The translations under genes and the position numbers were made by a program. The notes under the pieces are model-generated. The model was not told the origin of the DNA and did not search any database. It saw only the letters and a program-made list of their open reading frames with translations. From Verrucomicrobiota bacterium (GTDB lineage: Bacteria; Verrucomicrobiota; Kiritimatiellia; CAIQIC01), in assembly GCA_004321905.1 (NCBI GenBank), contig SCQF01000053.1, positions 41,921-105,920 of the forward strand: a stretch of 64,000 nt of DNA, in the 5' to 3' direction. How positions within the stretch are numbered: position 1 is the first letter of the stretch; every line of letters starts with the position of its first letter. Positions 18,687 to 26,966 of this stretch are shown piece after piece.

Positions 18687-21197
18687 ATGAGCCTCACAAC
18701 GAAAACAATGGGCTGGGCCTTGACACTTGCCGCGCTGTGCGCGACACCCGTCATGGCCAGCGAAGCGGACTTGGTGCTGCCCGATTTGGGCGTCAAGTTC
18801 TTCAACGGCGCGATTTCCGGTACCGCGTTGATGATGATCGGCATTTTGGTGTGCGCGGTCGGCTTGGTCTTCGGGTTGGTGCAATACACCAAAACGAAAA
18901 ACCTGCCGGTGCACGCCTCGATGCGCGATGTTTCCAACATCATCTGGGAAACCTGCAAAAGCTACCTCGCCCAGCAAGGTAAGTTCCTCGCGATTCTCTG
19001 GGTGCTGATCGCCGCGTGCATGGTTTACTATTTCATGTTCCTGCAGAAGATGCCGACGACCAGCGTAGCCATTATCCTTGGCGCTTCGATCCTCGGTATC
19101 CTCGGCTCCTACGGCGTCGCCTGGTTCGGCATGCGCATCAACACCTTCGCCAACAGCCGTAGCGCCTTCGCGGCGTTGCGCGGCACCCCGTGGGAAGCGC
19201 TGGCCATCCCGATGCGTTCGGGCATGAGCGTCGGCACCCTGCTGGTCGCGGTCGAACTGTTCTTCATGATCTGCATCCTGATTTTCCTCCCCAGCGAGCT
19301 GCGCGGCCCCTGCTTCATCGGCTTCGCGATCGGCGAATCGCTCGGCGCTTCGGCCCTGCGTATCTGCGGCGGTATCTTCACCAAGATCGCCGACATCGGT
19401 TCCGACCTGATGAAGATCGTCTTCAAGCTCCCGGAGGATGATCCCAAGAACCCCGGTGTCGTCGCGGATTGCACCGGTGACAACGCCGGCGACAGCGTCG
19501 GCCCGACCGCCGACGGCTTCGAGACTTACGGCGTGACCGGCGTCGCGCTGATCACCTTCCTCGCGCTCGTGCTCGGCGCGGGCGCGCTCTGCGCCCAGAT
19601 GATCGTCTGGATCTTCGTCATGCGCATCCTGATGATCCTGACCTCGCTCGTTTCTTACTTCATCAACGACGTCTACTTCAGCGCAAAACTGAAAGACGCC
19701 AAGGCCTTCGACCCAGAAGAGCCCCTGACCGTGCTCGTGTGGCTGACCTCGATCGTCTCGATCATCGTCACCTACGCCGCCAGCTACTTCCTGCTCCCGG
19801 CCGGCCCCGGCATTGATAAGAACCTCTGGTGGGTGCTCTCCACGATCATCTCCTGCGGCACGCTCGCGGGCGCGCTGATCCCGGAATTCACCAAGGTCTT
19901 CACCAGCACCAACGCCAAACACGTCAAGGAGGTGGTCACCGCATCCAAACAGGGCGGTGCTTCGCTGAACATTCTCTCCGGTTTCGTGGCCGGTAACTTC
20001 AGCGCCTTCTGGGAAGGCCTGACGATGCTCGTACTGATGCTCGTCGCCGCCCTCTTGGCCATGAATCCCTCCGTAGCCAACCTGATGCCGGCGGGTCTCG
20101 AGTTTGCCGCGCCAATCTTCGCGTTCGGCCTCGTCGCCTTCGGCTTCCTCGGCATGGGCCCGGTGACCATCGCCGTGGATAGCTTTGGCCCGGTCTCCGA
20201 CAACGCACAGAGTGTCTATGAACTCTCCCGAATTGAATCCATCCCGAACATCTCCAAGGAGATTGAGAAGGACTTCGGTTTCAAGCCCGACTTCGAGAAC
20301 GCCAAGCTTAACCTTGAGCGCAATGATGGCGCGGGCAATACCTTCAAAGCCACCGCCAAGCCCGTGCTGATCGGCACCGCCGTAGTCGGCGCCACCACGA
20401 TGATCTTCGGCATCATCCTGATGCTCGGCAAGGCCAAGGCGCTCGCGCTCGCGCAAGCGGCCGGCGTTTCCGTCGCGGAACACGTTCCGCTGACTGCCGC
20501 GCAGGTCAAGGCTGGCATTGACTTCGTCATCTCCAGCTTGAGCCTCGTGCGCCCAGAGATCGTCCTCGGCCTGCTGATGGGCGGCGCGGTCATCTACTGG
20601 TTCACCGGCGCGGCCACGCAGGCGGTCGTCACGGGTTCCTATCGTGCGGTCGTCTACATCAAAGAGAACATGAACCTGAACGCGGCGACGGCCTCGATCG
20701 AGGACAGCAAGGAAGTCGTGAAGATTTGCACGATCTATGCCCAGAAAGGCATGTTCAACATCTTCGTGGCCGTCTTCTGTTTCGCCCTGTCGCTGGCGTT
20801 CTTCAACCCGTTCTTTTTCATCGGTTACCTGATTTCCATCGCGTTCTTCGGCCTCTATCAGGCCATCTTCATGGCGAACGCCGGCGGTGCTTGGGACAAC
20901 GCCAAGAAGATCGTCGAGGTTGACCTGCGCGCCAAGGGCACCGACCTGCACGCCGCGACCGTCGTCGGCGACACCGTGGGCGATCCATTCAAGGACACCT
21001 CCTCGGTCGCCATGAACCCGATCATCAAGTTCACGACGCTGTTCGGTTTGCTTGCGACGGAAATTGCCGTGGCCATGACCAACAGTACGATGAAATACAC
21101 CATCGGCGGCGTGATTTTCTTGATCGCCCTCGTCTTCGTGTACCGCTCCTTCTACGGGATGCGGATTCCTGAAGACAAGGCGACGGCCAAGACCTAA
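18687..21197 (+). CDS. hppA: Membrane-bound ion-translocating pyrophosphatase
   Basis: Couples pyrophosphate hydrolysis to H+ and/or Na+ export across the inner membrane. The 836-residue, roughly 16-helix protein begins with a signal-like segment (MSLTTKTMGWALTLAALCA) and has the catalytic acidic motif DCTGDNAGDSVGPTADGFE at about 261-279 and late NAGGAWDNAKK and GDTVGDPFKDTS boxes. The diagnostic cation position reads GNTFKATAK near residue 554: Lys there is associated with potassium-independent enzymes, but ion specificity cannot be read from sequence alone. The frame runs upstream to 18573; the ATG at 18687 lies behind a promoter and a weak GGAGCAAAG site. A strong terminator follows, then a ruined soluble pyrophosphatase gene. 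Confidence 0.95.
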   Translation: MSLTTKTMGWALTLAALCATPVMASEADLVLPDLGVKFFNGAISGTALMMIGILVCAVGLVFGLVQYTKTKNLPVHASMRDVSNIIWETCKSYLAQQGKFLAILWVLIAACMVYYFMFLQKMPTTSVAIILGASILGILGSYGVAWFGMRINTFANSRSAFAALRGTPWEALAIPMRSGMSVGTLLVAVELFFMICILIFLPSELRGPCFIGFAIGESLGASALRICGGIFTKIADIGSDLMKIVFKLPEDDPKNPGVVADCTGDNAGDSVGPTADGFETYGVTGVALITFLALVLGAGALCAQMIVWIFVMRILMILTSLVSYFINDVYFSAKLKDAKAFDPEEPLTVLVWLTSIVSIIVTYAASYFLLPAGPGIDKNLWWVLSTIISCGTLAGALIPEFTKVFTSTNAKHVKEVVTASKQGGASLNILSGFVAGNFSAFWEGLTMLVLMLVAALLAMNPSVANLMPAGLEFAAPIFAFGLVAFGFLGMGPVTIAVDSFGPVSDNAQSVYELSRIESIPNISKEIEKDFGFKPDFENAKLNLERNDGAGNTFKATAKPVLIGTAVVGATTMIFGIILMLGKAKALALAQAAGVSVAEHVPLTAAQVKAGIDFVISSLSLVRPEIVLGLLMGGAVIYWFTGAATQAVVTGSYRAVVYIKENMNLNAATASIEDSKEVVKICTIYAQKGMFNIFVAVFCFALSLAFFNPFFFIGYLISIAFFGLYQAIFMANAGGAWDNAKKIVEVDLRAKGTDLHAATVVGDTVGDPFKDTSSVAMNPIIKFTTLFGLLATEIAVAMTNSTMKYTIGGVIFLIALVFVYRSFYGMRIPEDKATAKT

Positions 21198-21227
21198 GTC
21201 GCTCATCCGGTTCATCCGGAGTATGAA

Positions 21228-21266
21228 CGGCCGCGCAGGATACTGCGCGGCCGTTTTGTTTTTTTT
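21228..21266 (+). terminator. Intrinsic terminator of hppA
   Basis: CGGCCGCGCA (21228-21237) pairs perfectly with TGCGCGGCCG (21244-21253), 6-nt loop, followed by TTTTG and eight T. Confidence 0.93.
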
Positions 21267-21272
21267 GAAGCC

Positions 21273-21764
21273 ACGGCAGACGAAGATTAAATATGAACTC
21301 GATAAGCTGACCGGTATCCTCTACATCAGCCGCATGTTGCACAGTGCGGTCTCCATTATCCAAACAACTACGGGTTTATTCCACAAACGCACTGCCGCGA
21401 CCATGACCCGCTCGATATCCTCGTGCTCACGCAGGAGCCGGTGATTCCGGGATGCGTGATGAAAGCCAAGCCCATCGGCCTGCTGCCGATGCACGACACT
21501 GGGCAGGAGGACTTCAAGATCATTGCGGTCCATGCCGACGACCCGATCTATTCCGAATATAGCGACATCTCCCAACTCCCGCCGTACACGCTCCGCGAAA
21601 TTCGCCATTTCTTCGAAATCTATAAAGAGCTGGAGAAGACCGGCAAGGTGCAGGTGGATGATTTCCGCGGACGCATTGACGCGTTTAGTTGTATCCGTGA
21701 AGCAATGAAGGCCTACACCCGTTTCCGCGCGAAACTGCTTCAGTGTCAATATCCAGATTATTAG
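21273..21764 (+). pseudogene. ppa: Soluble inorganic pyrophosphatase, truncated and frameshifted
   Basis: Remnant of a family I cytosolic pyrophosphatase. Frame 1 reads KIKYELDKLTGILYISRMLH and SAV; two extra bases at 21349-21353 shift the frame, and the neighbouring frame continues HYPNNYGFIPQTHCRDHDPL and DILVLTQEP into an intact C-terminal 110 residues (VHADDPIYSEYSDISQLPPY, a C-terminal HFFEIYKELEK). The metal-binding D-x-D-x-x-D pattern survives across the joint. The first 20-30 family residues are missing: upstream sequence is the hppA terminator, and no start codon with a Shine-Dalgarno precedes KYELDK. Two independent lesions make a single sequencing error an insufficient explanation. 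Confidence 0.85.
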
Positions 21765-22003
21765 ATAAATTTTGTTGGCGCCGCGGCTTCGTCACGCACT
21801 GCGGGGTTCAAGGATATCGGAGGGGAGCAGCATGGTTCCATGCCGTTGCCTGCAAAGAAACAAGACTGACGCAAAATTGCACTACGCTGACGTAAATTAG
21901 TCGCTAGGAATGCCGACCTGAAGCCAGTAAATATTACCTCAGTTTTTTCCGCCTGCGGAGCAATTGAGGCGATGTTTTTACGGATCGGTAATGGAGAAAG
22001 ACG
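21765..22003. other. Regulatory gap before the hydrolase run
   Basis: A 239-bp gap holding the direct-repeat operator candidate (21867-21896), then an imperfect hairpin region with CCTCA/TGAGG ends near 21937-21971. No ORF of note. GGAG at 21993-21996 serves the next gene. Confidence 0.5.
21867..21896 (-). promoter_or_regulatory. Candidate XylR operator: two direct repeats 21 bp apart
   Basis: TGACGCAAA (21867-21875) and TGACGTAAA (21888-21896) are direct repeats with a 21-bp phase. On the minus strand they read TTTACGTCA and TTTGCGTCA, the same 9-mer pattern and phase as in the xylR/transporter gap. AraC-type proteins typically bind two direct half-sites about 21 bp apart. Confidence 0.55.
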
Positions 22004-23557
22004 GTGTGCTTTATGCCTTTTCTACCGGCCACCTGGCTGAAAACCGGCGGACTAGTTTTGATACTGACCGGCCTAGTCGGCCAATCGGCGCTTGCGTCGG
22101 AAACCCCCAGTCCCAGTGTACGTATTTCGCCGCTCCATTTCCGCCCACAGCAGGGCGGAGCTGGCGACACCATCGCCTTCTACTGGCAAGGCGGTTATCA
22201 TGTGTTTTATCTGAATAATGCGGGACAATGGGCGCATAATGTCAGCACCGACTTGATCCATTGGAAAGAACTCCCGCCCGCCCTGTCACCCAGTACCGGT
22301 CCAGCCGGCCCGGATGCGGTCTGCTGGACTGGCAGTGTCGTCGAACACGCCGGAACGTTCTATCTCTTTTACACCGGTCAAAATCTGAAAGACCCGAGAA
22401 ACGACCAGAAGGTGATGCTGGCAACGAGCAAGGATTTGATTCATTGGGAAAAGCAGCCGGACCGCACCTTCTATCCCGATGGGAAAATATATTGGAGCAA
22501 GTCCATCAACGGGTCGGCCGGGAGTCTGGGCTATCATCACCAGGCTTTCCGCGATCCCGACGTCTTCTGGAACGAGCAAGCGCAACAATGGTGGATGCTG
22601 CTTCATGCCCTGAAGGTCGAGGGGCACATCCCGTGCGTCGGCCTCTACACGTCTCCCGACCTGATGAAGTGGACGCCCCACTCCCCGTTGGTGACCGGCG
22701 TCTCCGCAGATTGTTCTCAAACCTTCCCCTTGCAGGGCCGCTGGTTTATCATCGGGGTGGCGACCGATTATATGTCCGCCCCCACTCCCGCCGGACCGTA
22801 TCCGCAGGATTTGCAACTTTACAAGAACGGCGGTCGCCTGTCGGGTGAACCTTACGACTGTGGGGATCTCTTCGTGCCGAAATCCCTGTTCGACGGCAAG
22901 CGTCGCTTCCTGTGCGGCACGTTGCCACGGCGCGATTCGCCGCGCGACGACGGGACGAACGGTTGGTCCGGCCGCCTGCTGATCTATGAAATGTCGCGCC
23001 GCGCTGACGGCACACTCGGCGTACGTATCCCGCAGGAAGTCGAGGAGTCGTTTGGCACCTCGACCCCGGTCAGACTTCCCGAACATCCGTGCTGGCCTCG
23101 TACCGCAAGCGGCCTCCGCGTCGCTTCTGGGCAGGCCCACGCCAATCTGGGCCGTTTACCCACGCGGTGCTTGTTGAGCGCGCAACTCGTCGTGCCACCG
23201 ACGGGACGCGCCGGTTTCTGGTTGGGCGGCAACGCCAAGGGCGAGCAGGCGTTTCGGCTGTTTGTAGATGTCGGGACACAACGGGTCATCTGGGATCGTG
23301 ATACCCTACCTCTTGGTGCAGGCCCGGCCAAAGAACGCCCCTATCGTCCGCTGAAAATTCAGCCCGGCGATAAAATTTCAGTCAAAATCGCGCTCGATGG
23401 CGATGCCGCCGTGGCCTGCATCAACGATACCGTTGGCCTTGCCACGCGCATCTATGACCGCCGCGACAATACATTTGGAATGTGGTCGGACACGGTCGGA
23501 ACCGAATTTAGCGACATAACTTTACGTTCTGTTCACGAACCAACGACCTCAAAATGA
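22004..23557 (+). CDS. Secreted GH32-like glycoside hydrolase
   Basis: A 517-residue exported five-blade beta-propeller hydrolase plus C-terminal beta-sandwich. After a signal peptide (about 1-32, LVLILTGLVGQSALA) comes GAGDTIAFYWQGGYHVFYL, where the Asp would be the GH32 nucleophile, then WAHNVSTDLIHWKELP, the RDP motif in AFRDPDVFWNE, and YDCGDLF at the acid/base position. The canonical Glu directly before that Cys is Asp; a Glu sits four residues earlier (E282, C286). GTG at 22004 has GGAG seven bases upstream; the ATG at 22013 would be 16 bases away, so GTG is preferred. First gene of a six-gene secreted set. Fructan cleavage is the family norm; substrate here is unproven. Confidence 0.8.
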   Translation: MCFMPFLPATWLKTGGLVLILTGLVGQSALASETPSPSVRISPLHFRPQQGGAGDTIAFYWQGGYHVFYLNNAGQWAHNVSTDLIHWKELPPALSPSTGPAGPDAVCWTGSVVEHAGTFYLFYTGQNLKDPRNDQKVMLATSKDLIHWEKQPDRTFYPDGKIYWSKSINGSAGSLGYHHQAFRDPDVFWNEQAQQWWMLLHALKVEGHIPCVGLYTSPDLMKWTPHSPLVTGVSADCSQTFPLQGRWFIIGVATDYMSAPTPAGPYPQDLQLYKNGGRLSGEPYDCGDLFVPKSLFDGKRRFLCGTLPRRDSPRDDGTNGWSGRLLIYEMSRRADGTLGVRIPQEVEESFGTSTPVRLPEHPCWPRTASGLRVASGQAHANLGRLPTRCLLSAQLVVPPTGRAGFWLGGNAKGEQAFRLFVDVGTQRVIWDRDTLPLGAGPAKERPYRPLKIQPGDKISVKIALDGDAAVACINDTVGLATRIYDRRDNTFGMWSDTVGTEFSDITLRSVHEPTTSK

Positions 23558-23562
23558 TAGAG

Positions 23563-23580
23563 TTTCCAAACCTTGGAAAA
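23563..23580. repeat. Single palindrome between two GH32 genes
   Basis: One copy, TTTCCAAACCTTGGAAAA, in the 41-bp gap; it precedes the GGAGAAAA site of the next gene. Confidence 0.85.
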
Positions 23581-23598
23581 CAAGCACCGGAGAAAAAT

Positions 23599-25758
23599 AT
23601 GAAGCGAAAAATGAGACTGCTCTGGGCCGTGTTGCCGACTTTAGTCGGGATCGCCAATGCCCAGCTTGGCGACAAAACGTTCGTCGTGTGGGTTGCGCCA
23701 GCCAATCTGACGCAACGCGGTGGTAGCGTGCTGACCATTGACAATCAACACAGTCATTTTGATGGCATCATCTTCGGCGAAATTGCGCCAGCCCGCTGGA
23801 TGGCGGGCAGCGACAACCTTAAACGCACGGAGCGGCAGCAGTCCCCTTGGCCTGTCGAGATCGCCGGGCCAGATGCAATGGTGCAGGTGGCCATCGCCTA
23901 TCGCGGCAAGGAGATCACCCTTTATCGCGACGGAAAAGAATACGCACGTTATCCAATCCAACGACCAGAAGCGTTTGATGAGAAAAGCTTGGTCATCCTG
24001 GGTCCGCGCCACGTTCACAACCGCGATTTCTTCGCGGGTGCGATTGACGATGCACGCATTTATGATCGCGCGCTGACCGGCGAGCAAATCCGCGCGCTAA
24101 AACCGAACACCATGTCGGAGATCAAACCTTGGGCGTGGTGGACTTTTGATGACGCCGCTTGTACCGACCGCATGGGGCGCTTCGTTGATACACGCCTGAT
24201 TGATGGCGCATATGTGAAAGATGGCCAGTTGCACCTCGACGGGAAACAGGCCGCTTTTGCTGCCGCACAAGCAGTGCATGGTCTTGATTCCATCTGTCCG
24301 CCGCCGTTACCGCGTTCCATCGCCGAGCAGCCGAAGTTACCCGACGACATCGAAATCGTACGACGCTTTCGGAATCACCTGCTCGCCGATCCCTATCGTC
24401 CAACCTATCACTTCGCGATTCCGGAAGATTATGCGGGGCCATTCGATCCCAATGGCGCGATTTTTTGGCGCGGGCAATATCACCTGTTTCACATTTATCA
24501 GGAAAATCGCATGAATTGCTTTGGACATATTTCGAGCGTGGATTTGGTGCACTGGCGTCAACACCCGACGCCGCTCTATCCAACGGATAAAAGCATTGAC
24601 CGTGGCATATCTAGCGGCAACTGCTTCATCAATAAGAAGGGCGAGGCGACGATGCTCTTCCACGGCGTTAACGCTGGCAACTGTATCGCCACCAGCATGG
24701 ACGACAATCTCGACCACTGGACCAAGTTGTCATCCAATCCGATCGTCCCTAATCCGTTGGGGAAGGAGCCTTATGCCTCGTGGGATCCCTGCGGCTGGGT
24801 GGAGGGCAACACCTACTACGCGATTTTTGGCGGCAATCCCGGCCACGGTAAACCCGCCTCAACGTTCAAGGCCACCGAACTCGATGGTTGGAAATACGTC
24901 GGCCCGTTCCTACACCACGAGATGCCGGGCGTCGCCACAAACGAAGACACTTCGTGTCCCGATTTCTTCAAACTCGGCGGCAAGCGCGTCCTCATCTGTA
25001 TCGCGCACAATCGGGGCAACCGTTATTACGTCGGCGATTGGAAGAACGAGCAGTTCGTTCCCGAAATCCACGAGCGGATGAGCTGGGTGGACAATACCTA
25101 CTTCGCGCCGGAATCGCTTGAGGCTCCCGATGGAAGGCGGATTTTGTGGGGCTGGATTTTCGACCAGCGCGACGGAAAAACCCGGCTGGCCAGCGGCTGG
25201 TCCGGCGAGATGTCGCTGCCGCGTGAACTCTCGCTGGGCGACGACAACCGTCTCCGCCAAAAACCGATCAGGGAACTCGAATGCCTCCGTTACAACGGAC
25301 AAACGCTAAAGGACATTACTGTGTCTGCCGGTCAGGACGTCGTGCTCGGAAAAATTTCCGGCAACACGATTGAACTGGAACTGGAGATCAAACCACAGGA
25401 CGCTAAACAGGTTGGCGTCAAAGTCTGCCGTTCACCGGGCGGCGAAGAGCAAACCCTGATCTACTACGACGCAGCCGAAAAAGCGCTGAAGGTGGACGCG
25501 ACAAAATCGAGTCTCACAGAGGGCAAACGAAATGTTGAATCCGCGCCATTTGCGCTCAAATCGCGCGAGCCGCTAAAGCTCCGCGTTTTCGTGGACCGCT
25601 CGGTCGTCGAGGTCTTTGCCAACGAACGCCAAGCCGTCGTACGGCGTATTTACCCCAGTCGGCCCGATAGCCTTGGTGTTTCCGTCTTTGCTAACGGCGG
25701 CGCAGTCAAAGTCCGCCAAGTCAAATCGTGGCAGATGGCGCCAAGTAACGCGTATTGA
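23599..25758 (+). CDS. Secreted GH32 beta-fructosidase-like protein with N-terminal LamG-like domain
   Basis: A 719-residue exported protein: signal peptide (about 1-21), LamG/concanavalin-like domain (about 23-230, with DDARIYDRALTGEQI, a typical LamG edge), GH32 propeller (about 270-555) and C-terminal beta-sandwich (LRVFVDRSVVEVFANERQAV). Nucleophile motif FDPNGAIFW (D283), transition-state Asp in SWDPCGW (D396), and NEDTSCPDFF at the acid/base site, where the usual Glu before Cys453 is Ser and a Glu lies at 449. An upstream in-frame start at 23554 would translate the repeat; ATG at 23599 has GGAGAAAA in front. Sandwiched between other secreted hydrolases. Confidence 0.87.
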   Translation: MKRKMRLLWAVLPTLVGIANAQLGDKTFVVWVAPANLTQRGGSVLTIDNQHSHFDGIIFGEIAPARWMAGSDNLKRTERQQSPWPVEIAGPDAMVQVAIAYRGKEITLYRDGKEYARYPIQRPEAFDEKSLVILGPRHVHNRDFFAGAIDDARIYDRALTGEQIRALKPNTMSEIKPWAWWTFDDAACTDRMGRFVDTRLIDGAYVKDGQLHLDGKQAAFAAAQAVHGLDSICPPPLPRSIAEQPKLPDDIEIVRRFRNHLLADPYRPTYHFAIPEDYAGPFDPNGAIFWRGQYHLFHIYQENRMNCFGHISSVDLVHWRQHPTPLYPTDKSIDRGISSGNCFINKKGEATMLFHGVNAGNCIATSMDDNLDHWTKLSSNPIVPNPLGKEPYASWDPCGWVEGNTYYAIFGGNPGHGKPASTFKATELDGWKYVGPFLHHEMPGVATNEDTSCPDFFKLGGKRVLICIAHNRGNRYYVGDWKNEQFVPEIHERMSWVDNTYFAPESLEAPDGRRILWGWIFDQRDGKTRLASGWSGEMSLPRELSLGDDNRLRQKPIRELECLRYNGQTLKDITVSAGQDVVLGKISGNTIELELEIKPQDAKQVGVKVCRSPGGEEQTLIYYDAAEKALKVDATKSSLTEGKRNVESAPFALKSREPLKLRVFVDRSVVEVFANERQAVVRRIYPSRPDSLGVSVFANGGAVKVRQVKSWQMAPSNAY

Positions 25759-25850
25759 CCGGCTTTTCCTCTTTACCGAGGGCGGCGACGCCACCTTTGA
25801 AAATATCGAAATTCGACCGTGGGCACCCAGCACAACGATGGAGCAATGAC

Positions 25851-26966
25851 ATGAAAATATTCCGAACACAACTCTGCGCTTTCCAAACCTTGGAAATTAG
25901 GCACGCCACTTTTTCCAAGGCTTGGAAACGCCTCGCGGTCACCTTGATGGCCACGTTCCCGCTTGTTGCCGCGCCGCCCGCGCCAACGCCCCAACCGATT
26001 CCGAACGACACGACACCGGATGCTGACGCCTTGTTTGCCAGGTTGTTCGCCAATCCAAAACCTGCGCTCAAGATCACTCCTCAAGAAGGCATTGGCTTTG
26101 ACGATCCGCAACATAGCTTCCAAGACCCCAGCAACGTCATCAAGGTCGGCGACACCTATTATGTCTGGCTCTCGTGGCGGCCGCTGGATGTGCATGTCTA
26201 TAACTCGGTGATCCATTACGCCACATCCAAGGACGGCAAAAAGTGGACGCAGCAAGGCCTCGCGCTCGGTAAGGGCGCGCCGGGCCGTTGGGATGATTTC
26301 GGCGTGCTGACGCCCTACGTCGCGGAAGCCAACGGGAAGTTCTACCTGTTCTATACGGGGGCCGATCGGAATTTCTTCAAGGGCAGTGGCAATGCCATCG
26401 GTCTGGCCGTCGCGGATAAACCCGAAGGCCCGTGGACGCGCGTTTCTGACCAACCGGTGCTCGCGCCACCAACCAATCCGAAGGCATGGGACAGCCATAT
26501 CAATGATGACGCGCACGTCATCAAGCGCGACGGAAAGTATTGGCTGTATTACAAAGGCCATCCGAGCGGCAAGCATTGGACCTTGACACAACAAGGCGTG
26601 GCTATCGCCGACAAAATCGAAGGACCGTATGTGAAATATACCGGCAACCCGGTCATCAAGAGCGGGCATTGCTGTTGCGTCTGGCCGCACGCGGATGGCG
26701 TCGCCGCCATCGCCGACATCCCCAAAGAACTGCTTTGGGCCAAGGACGGTCTGCATTTTGTCGTGGTGAAAAAGGGCGGCTATCCCGGTGCTGGCCCCGG
26801 GCCGTATGACCCCGACGCACACACCGATACGAAATTCGGTCACGGCATCACGTGGGGTGTCACGCAATTCGGCCAGCCGACGCTGGACAGCAAAGATCGC
26901 TCGGTGGTCGCACGTTTTGATATGGATTTGCGCGCACGCAGCGACGCAGAAAAGGAAATAAAATGA
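25851..26966 (+). CDS. Secreted beta-propeller glycosidase (GH43/GH117-like), paralogue of the next gene's N-terminus
   Basis: A 371-residue exported propeller protein. FQDPSNVIKVGDTYYVWLSW supplies the first-blade Asp of GH43/GH32/GH117-type enzymes, followed by VIHYATSKDGKKW, FYLFYTGADRNF and NDDAHVIKRDGKYWLYYKG blades. It is nearly collinear with residues 1-365 of the following gene, so the two arose by tandem duplication. The ATG at 25851 has GGAG 10 bp upstream; the next 25 codons contain the whole palindrome pair, encoding FQTLE and FSKAWKR just before the hydrophobic core LAVTLMATFPLVAA. Its stop overlaps the next start (ATGA). The exact GH family and substrate are uncertain. Confidence 0.72.
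   Translation: MKIFRTQLCAFQTLEIRHATFSKAWKRLAVTLMATFPLVAAPPAPTPQPIPNDTTPDADALFARLFANPKPALKITPQEGIGFDDPQHSFQDPSNVIKVGDTYYVWLSWRPLDVHVYNSVIHYATSKDGKKWTQQGLALGKGAPGRWDDFGVLTPYVAEANGKFYLFYTGADRNFFKGSGNAIGLAVADKPEGPWTRVSDQPVLAPPTNPKAWDSHINDDAHVIKRDGKYWLYYKGHPSGKHWTLTQQGVAIADKIEGPYVKYTGNPVIKSGHCCCVWPHADGVAAIADIPKELLWAKDGLHFVVVKKGGYPGAGPGPYDPDAHTDTKFGHGITWGVTQFGQPTLDSKDRSVVARFDMDLRARSDAEKEIK
25880..25928. repeat. Paired palindrome inside a coding sequence (signal peptide n-region)
   Basis: Copies at 25880-25896 and 25911-25928, core centres 32 bp apart, lying in frame about 10-26 codons after a Shine-Dalgarno-supported ATG. Confidence 0.92.

Noticed and set aside
18603..21215. 870-codon minus-strand frame opposite hppA
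   Set aside because: It is the exact shadow of a confidently identified gene; its translation is charged, low in hydrophobic order and matches no family. Long antisense frames are expected in GC-rich DNA.
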